Shown here: positions 59,534 to 64,000 of the stretch, piece by piece
Position numbering within the stretch: position 1 is the stretch's first letter
How the letters are laid out: every line of letters starts with the position of its first letter
Assembly: GCA_011089965.1 (NCBI GenBank)
Contig: JAANAU010000004.1
Coordinates: forward strand, 62,001-126,000
Length of the DNA: 64,000 nucleotides
From: Magnetococcales bacterium
Lineage (GTDB): Bacteria; Pseudomonadota; Magnetococcia; Magnetococcales; Magnetaquicoccaceae
Direction of reading: 5' to 3'
Notes under the pieces: generated by a model
The model's input: only the letters and a program-made list of their open reading frames with translations
Databases searched by the model: none
What the model was told of the DNA's origin: nothing
Position numbers and translations under genes: made by a program

Positions 59534-61054
59534 ATGGGGTATGCCATTGGATTGTTGGCTGTCTGCATCACGACCGGATTGGCCCATTGGATCGGGTCGG
59601 TTCTGACCCCGCCCGATCTGGTCATGCTGTATCTGTTGCCGATCATGGCCGTGGCCTATCGTTTCGAGCGTCAGGCTGCCCTGGTCACAGCGGCCATGTC
59701 CGTTGCTGCCTATGATTATTTTTTTGTTTATCCCTATTTCACCTTTTCGGTCGCAGATCCCCGACAGATCCTGACCTGTACCATTCTGTTTCTGGTCGGC
59801 ATGGTCACAAGCGATCTGATGACCCGGATTCGCCATCAGCAACAGGAGGCCAGAGAGCGTCAATCCGACACCGAGGCGCTTTACAACCTGAGCCGCGAAG
59901 TGCTGACCTCCCTGGATGACGAAGAGGTGGCGCAGATCATTACCCGTCACGCTGCCACCCTGTTCAAGGGTGAGGCGGGCATCTGGCTGGAAGATGGCCA
60001 TGGGGGATTGCACCGGCTGGCCGTGACCCCGGACTATTTTCAACTCTCTGAACAGGCCATGGGCATGGTCCGCTGGTGCTGTGATCACGGTCAGTCCGCC
60101 GGACGGGGAACCGATACCTTTCCGGACGAATCCTTTACTGTGTTGCCGTTGGTGACCGGCAGGATCCATGGCGCTCTGGCAATCCGGATTGGCAATCGGA
60201 CACTCATGAAGCACGAGCGAAGCAGCCTGTTGTCCGCTTTTGCCCGCCAGGCCACTCTGGCCATGGATCGCACGCGACTTGGAGAAGAGGTGCGCTCGGC
60301 CACCATCCGTGTCCAATCCGAAGAGATGCGTGCCACCTTGTTGAGTATGGCCTCCCATGACCTGCGCACCCCCCTGGCGGCCATTACAGGCGCCTCCACC
60401 GCCCTGCGTGATGAAGAGACCCATCTGGATGCCTCACAACACAAAGAACTGCTGGAAACCATTTGTACCGAAGCAGATCGCATGGAACGGCTGATCACCA
60501 ACCTGCTGGACATGGCACGTCTGGATTCCGGCCTCTGTCACTTGAATCTGGAGTGGATTCCATTTGAGGAGTTGATCGGTTCAACCCTGGTCCGTCTGGA
60601 AAAACGACTCCTGGGCCGCAAGGTCATCATCCATGTGGATGAAACGGTCGCCATGATCCATGTTGATCCGGTATTGTTCCAGCAGGTTCTGGTCAATCTG
60701 CTGGACAACGCCCTCAAACACGCGCCGGACAATCCGGAGATCACCTGGAATGTACATGGATCAAACGAACGGGTGATCATCCGTATTGGAGATCGCGGCC
60801 CTGGCATTCTGCCCGGGATGGAAGAAAAGATCTTTGAAAAATTCGTCCGGGGAGCCGGATCAGGCGTTCCTGGCTCCGGGCTGGGGCTGGCGATCTGTCG
60901 CGGTGTGATCCAGGCCCATCAGGGAACGATCCATGCCATCAACCGGGCACGTGGAGGTGTTGAGTTCCGCATCGAACTCCCGCAACCCCCATTGCCCATG
61001 GACTGTTTTTCCTTTGACCTGGAGGCAGTGATGCCCGAGGAGTCAAACCTGTGA
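59534..61054 (+). CDS. KdpD-like sensor kinase lacking the N-terminal KdpD and Usp domains
   Basis: The ~506-residue kinase is the C-terminal half of KdpD: four membrane segments of DUF4118 type (~1-95; AYDYFFVYPYFTFSVADPRQ), a GAF domain (~125-250), HisKA (MASHDLRTPLAAITGAS) and HATPase (NLLDNALKHAP, DRGPGI, GSGLGLAICRGV). Full-length KdpD is ~900 residues, with an N-terminal KdpD and a Usp-like domain; neither is present. The ATG at 59534 follows GAGGGATCC, and the upstream frame lies inside kup. kdpE overlaps it by four bases. Linkage to kup suggests that it senses potassium or turgor to control Kup. Confidence 0.9.
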   Translation: MGYAIGLLAVCITTGLAHWIGSVLTPPDLVMLYLLPIMAVAYRFERQAALVTAAMSVAAYDYFFVYPYFTFSVADPRQILTCTILFLVGMVTSDLMTRIRHQQQEARERQSDTEALYNLSREVLTSLDDEEVAQIITRHAATLFKGEAGIWLEDGHGGLHRLAVTPDYFQLSEQAMGMVRWCCDHGQSAGRGTDTFPDESFTVLPLVTGRIHGALAIRIGNRTLMKHERSSLLSAFARQATLAMDRTRLGEEVRSATIRVQSEEMRATLLSMASHDLRTPLAAITGASTALRDEETHLDASQHKELLETICTEADRMERLITNLLDMARLDSGLCHLNLEWIPFEELIGSTLVRLEKRLLGRKVIIHVDETVAMIHVDPVLFQQVLVNLLDNALKHAPDNPEITWNVHGSNERVIIRIGDRGPGILPGMEEKIFEKFVRGAGSGVPGSGLGLAICRGVIQAHQGTIHAINRARGGVEFRIELPQPPLPMDCFSFDLEAVMPEESNL

Positions 61055-61755
61055 ATCCCATCGGAACCCGCATTCTGTTGGTCGAAGACGAAACCCCCAT
61101 GCGCCGATTTCTGCGCACCGCATTGAGTGCGCGTGAATTCGAGGTGATCGAGACGACCAATATCCGCGAGGCCAGATTGAGTGTCACCGCACATCCGCCG
61201 GAGATCATTCTGTTGGATTTGGGACTTCCGGATGGGGATGGCATCGCGTTTACGCACGAGGTGCGCGCATGGAGTCAAGTCCCGATCATCGTACTTTCCG
61301 CGCGAGGCCGGGAAGAAGACAAGGTGCTGGCCCTGGATGCCGGTGCAGATGATTACCTGACCAAACCGTTTGGTGTCAATGAACTGCTGGCACGCATCCG
61401 GGTGGCCTTGCGACATGCCGGTCAGCTCCAGGCTGGCATGAGTCACGAAACCGTATTGAAAATCGGCCCTCTGCATCTCAATCCCGAACGCCGGGAAGTG
61501 CGCATGCATGATCAGATCGTCGCACTGACCCCCATCGAATACCGCCTGCTGTGGCATCTGGCGCGCAACGCCGGACGGGTTTTGACCCATCAACAGATCC
61601 TGAAAACGATCTGGGGGCCACACTACACCCACCAAACCCATACCCTGCGTGTCTTCATGGCACAGTTGCGCCGCAAGATCGAACCAGACCCGGCCCACCC
61701 ACAACTGCTGATGACGGAAATGGGGGTCGGTTACCGGATGCGGGATGATGGTTGA
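61051..61755 (+). CDS. kdpE: KdpE-type response regulator
   Basis: The 234-residue OmpR-family regulator begins with GTG overlapping the kinase stop (GTGA). It has receiver motifs ILLVEDETPMRRFL, LLDLGLPDGDG (phospho-acceptor Asp) and DAGADDYLTKPFGVNELLARI, and a winged-helix domain with LTPIEYRLLWHLARNAGRVLTHQQIL and LRVFMAQLRRKIEPDP. This is close to KdpE. No kdpFABC genes lie nearby, so the likely local target is kup. Confidence 0.93.
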   Translation: MNPIGTRILLVEDETPMRRFLRTALSAREFEVIETTNIREARLSVTAHPPEIILLDLGLPDGDGIAFTHEVRAWSQVPIIVLSARGREEDKVLALDAGADDYLTKPFGVNELLARIRVALRHAGQLQAGMSHETVLKIGPLHLNPERREVRMHDQIVALTPIEYRLLWHLARNAGRVLTHQQILKTIWGPHYTHQTHTLRVFMAQLRRKIEPDPAHPQLLMTEMGVGYRMRDDG

Positions 61756-61786
61756 TGCATCCATCCGCTAAGATGGTTTGAGCCTC

Positions 61787-62947
61787 CTATCGAGTGGGCT
61801 GATGCCCCTCCTCCACCGCACAGGAAACCGCCGGATCTGCATGGTAGGCATCCACTCCCATCTCGGCCAGCTTGCGCAGATAGCACGGATAATGATCGGC
61901 CCAGGCACGGGCTTGCGGATCGGCCAGCAGGCCGGAAACATTCGAGGTTGAGGCGTAGGCAACCTCCATCCGCTCCACCTCCAAAGCGGTCATCAATGCC
62001 TCGACCAGCAACATGTCGGTCACCAGTGCTGGCAGGAAACGGGCTTCGCACACCGGTTTCTGCGGATCTGCCAACAATGTGGTCAGTGCCGCATCATCCA
62101 AAGGGGCGAGCTGCTCCACGGCAGCAGTCAGTGCCACCCGCTGAAAACCGTGTTCATCCACACTGTCAGACGGCACCAAACCATGCACGAGGGCCAAATG
62201 ACGCAACACCGGATGAATGGTCTTGACCACCGGCGCACTGATGGCCGTCATCCGGATCCCGCTGCCCAACCTTTGCCGGGCCGCAGCCAGACGGGTGGCC
62301 AGGACGCGACCGGTTTCCGCCCGTGCGGCCACCCCCACCGGATTGGGCGCACAGTTTGGATCCGGACTCTGTTTGATCCGGGCGCAAAACAGCTTGCGCC
62401 AGCTCTTCTGCCCCAGATCCGCACCCCAACCCAGCGAGGTACTGGCAATCTGCACGCTGCCACCTCCCAGATCCAGAATGAACGGAGTCCGCAACTGCGC
62501 GCCCAACACGTTGCTGGCCGCCCGATGACCATGGATTCCCTCCACATCCTGGGGAATCACAAACAAAGGCACACCGGTCTGGGCATGAATCTGCCCCAAA
62601 GTGGCGATCAACCTCTGCGGATCACCATTCTGCAAGGCCAAACGCCACGCCGAATACCCCCCGGCCACGCCGCGACACTCCCCGGACAACACACCCGCAT
62701 TGCCCGGCAGGGTGCGCAAGGCCTCGATTGTGGCCTCCACAGTCTGGTTGATCTCCTGATCCGGCCACACATCGCCCAAATAGTCGATGGCCACCTTGGC
62801 CTGGGCATCGTTGACCGTCGAACCCACCCGAATCCCCGAAGAACCCACATCAAACCCCATGCGACAGGCTTCGGCCAGACCATCCACCGGAATGGCCAGA
62901 ACAAGCCATCCCATCAACCCGCCCACAACCCACAGGTGACCTCGCAT
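61787..62947 (-). CDS. Exported Ppx/GppA-family phosphatase-like protein
   Basis: The 386-residue protein begins with a signal peptide (MRGHLWVVGGLMGWLVLAIP, cleavage near GLAEA|C). The mature part then has the ASKHA-fold motifs of exopolyphosphatase/GppA: MGFDVGSSGIRVGS near the N-terminus and FILDLGGGSVQIA (~160-172) as phosphate-binding loop, with SGECRGVAGGYSAWRLALQN and VIPQDVEGIHGHRAA between them. Usual Ppx/GppA proteins are cytoplasmic, so an exported member is unusual. GAGGTGATC precedes the ATG. It lies seven bases after the DUF4337 gene on the same strand. Periplasmic polyphosphate or nucleotide hydrolysis is possible; activity is unproven. Confidence 0.78.
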   Translation of the reverse strand: MRGHLWVVGGLMGWLVLAIPVDGLAEACRMGFDVGSSGIRVGSTVNDAQAKVAIDYLGDVWPDQEINQTVEATIEALRTLPGNAGVLSGECRGVAGGYSAWRLALQNGDPQRLIATLGQIHAQTGVPLFVIPQDVEGIHGHRAASNVLGAQLRTPFILDLGGGSVQIASTSLGWGADLGQKSWRKLFCARIKQSPDPNCAPNPVGVAARAETGRVLATRLAAARQRLGSGIRMTAISAPVVKTIHPVLRHLALVHGLVPSDSVDEHGFQRVALTAAVEQLAPLDDAALTTLLADPQKPVCEARFLPALVTDMLLVEALMTALEVERMEVAYASTSNVSGLLADPQARAWADHYPCYLRKLAEMGVDAYHADPAVSCAVEEGHQPTR

Positions 62948-62954
62948 GATCACC

Positions 62955-63569
62955 TCAGAAATGCAAAGCCGTCGGCGCAATCCAGGCAATCCCAGCCACC
63001 ACCGAACCCACCAGCGCCAAACCTCCGGCCAGATAAGACAACACCACGACACCCGTGGCAGCCGAGGCCGAAGCGAGCACGATACCGATCTGCATGGCGG
63101 CTGAGGCATACTCAAACAGATGATACGCCTGCAACGCCTTGTCATGTCGGGCTTCCGACTCTTTGGCCCGGGCCATCAACTCCTTGCGCCCCTCCCGGGT
63201 CTCGGGTTCGCTGTCAAACCGTTTGGCCGAGGCCCGAAAGCTGTCGATCTGTTTTTTCCAGGCTTCGGCCTGGTCCGCAGGCAGATCCTTGGGCAGCATG
63301 GACTCCATCATGTCGGCAGAGGTTTTGGTCAGGGTCATGCGAATGGTTTTGGCCTGGAAAAAGGCCCACAGATTGGACGCCTCGATATGGGCCGTCAAGG
63401 CCGTATGCTGGGAACCTTTGCCACCGATCTCGATGATGGCCAACAAACACGCGATGACACTGATCAACACCGCGATACGGACATTGCGGGAGCTGAGACC
63501 ATGCTCTTCATGTCCACCATGACCGTGGGCGGCGTGATGGACGGCTTCGTGGGCTTCGTGAACTTCCAT
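62955..63569 (-). CDS. DUF4337 membrane protein
   Basis: The 204-residue protein has a His-rich N-terminus (HEAVHHAAHGHGGHEEH), a membrane segment (~30-50; VRIAVLISVIACLLAIIEIGG), a helical soluble middle (ASNLWAFFQAKTIRMTLTKTSADMM, typical of DUF4337) and two C-terminal segments (~158-204). GGAGTACCC precedes the ATG. It is encoded seven bases before the Ppx-like gene. Its function is not known; the His-rich head might bind metal. Confidence 0.85.
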   Translation of the reverse strand: MEVHEAHEAVHHAAHGHGGHEEHGLSSRNVRIAVLISVIACLLAIIEIGGKGSQHTALTAHIEASNLWAFFQAKTIRMTLTKTSADMMESMLPKDLPADQAEAWKKQIDSFRASAKRFDSEPETREGRKELMARAKESEARHDKALQAYHLFEYASAAMQIGIVLASASAATGVVVLSYLAGGLALVGSVVAGIAWIAPTALHF

Positions 63570-63618
63570 TGGGTACTCCGGATCAGGCTGGTGTCGATTT
63601 CAAGATGGCTTCCAAGGA

Positions 63619-64000
63619 TTACAGCTTAAAAAACTCCAACGATTGTTGCAAGGTGGCAGCCTGACCAGCCAGATCATCGGCAGTGGCCGACATCTCTTCT
63701 GCCGAGGCGGCATTCTGTTGCAGCACCTGTTGCAACTGCTGAATGGCATCATTGATCTGACTGGCTCCCTGGGCCTGCTCCTCGGATCCGGTGGTGATCC
63801 CCTGCACCAGTTGCGCGGTCTTCTGAATGTCCGGAACCAATGAAGACAACAGCCCGCCCACCCGTTCCGACACCTGCACGCTGGTCGTGGAGAGTTGAGT
63901 GATCTCACCAGCCGCTGTTTGACTCCGTTCCGCCAGTTTGCGCACTTCGGCAGCCACCACGGCAAACCCTTTGCCATGCTCTCCGGCACGGGCCGCTTCA
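63619..64000 (-). CDS. Methyl-accepting chemotaxis protein, C-terminal fragment (cut by window end)
   Basis: The frame runs from the window edge to a TAA at 63619-63621. The visible ~126 residues are the signalling tip and return helix of a chemoreceptor: [27 protein letters not shown], then [11 protein letters not shown] and a final LEFFKL. It resembles the C-terminal half of the receptor at 55333 but ends shortly after the helix, without its long tail. Confidence 0.9.
   Translation of the reverse strand, partial: EAARAGEHGKGFAVVAAEVRKLAERSQTAAGEITQLSTTSVQVSERVGGLLSSLVPDIQKTAQLVQGITTGSEEQAQGASQINDAIQQLQQVLQQNAASAEEMSATADDLAGQAATLQQSLEFFKL

Noticed and set aside
1-64000. tRNA, rRNA, CRISPR arrays, riboswitches, prophage
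   Set aside because: I looked for cloverleaf ends, conserved rRNA segments, regularly spaced repeats and integrase or phage genes, and saw none. Short RNA genes could still be missed by eye.

Overview
The window looks like chromosome of a Gram-negative proteobacterium. It carries periplasmic proteases and lipoproteins, an RND pump, a soluble lytic transglycosylase and Che/MCP proteins, and its GC is moderate (mid-50s % by eye) with AT-rich intergenic regions. I cannot name the species. A free-living, chemotactic, polyphosphate-handling lineage such as the Magnetococcales would fit, but that is a guess, and no magnetosome genes are present. I saw no rRNA, tRNA, CRISPR array, prophage or complete insertion sequence.

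Positions 1-31000 form a phosphate region of unusual density. There are four PiT-type phosphate permeases (1711-2754, 10558-11823, 18085-19140, 27991-29034) and five DUF47/PhoU-like partners (932-1630, 17318-18013, 19456-20124, 26465-27151, 27193-27882). A phoB-phoR pair is co-oriented with one DUF47 gene, and a polyphosphate kinase 2 lies at 29177-30070. An exported Ppx/GppA-like protein (61787-62947) sits at the far end of the window. Between the first two permeases is a minus-strand cassette (8696 down to 4654): PhoU fused to a low-molecular-weight phosphatase fold, a PstA/C-like permease, a PstB-like ATPase and a RelA/SpoT-like synthetase. The ATPase, the phosphatase fold and the synthetase each lack several canonical catalytic residues, and no PstS is present. 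I think this cassette is a sensory or scaffold device rather than a working Pst importer, and it is the best candidate for an undescribed system.

Signalling genes are interleaved: an FHA-PPP phosphatase (9026-10438), a histidine kinase overlapping an HD-GYP response regulator (13677-17205), and a CHASE-type kinase with an NtrC-type regulator (22184-25816). The NtrC-type gene lies upstream of a DUF47-DUF47-PiT operon. The gap between them holds repeated TGCAGCA palindromes and a sigma54-like promoter, suggesting local sigma54 control of phosphate uptake. A 127-bp dispersed repeat occurs twice (10436-10562, 13458-13584). The first copy supplies the stop codons of two convergent genes.

Positions 30283-42216 hold an exported WD40-caspase-like protein, a 1272-residue FAD/Fe-S oxidoreductase, the housekeeping run prs-rplY-pth-ychF, and a glycosyltransferase with an internally duplicated N-terminal region. 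Positions 42217-47598 are a MarR-RND efflux operon with a clear operator. Next come cheB-cheR, a lytic transglycosylase, an Rpn-like nuclease, ftsY, a thioredoxin-like protein, a family 2 glycosyltransferase and a chemoreceptor. A potassium block follows (kup, a KdpD lacking its N-terminal half, kdpE), then the exported Ppx-like gene with a DUF4337 protein. A chemoreceptor cut by the window edge closes the sequence.
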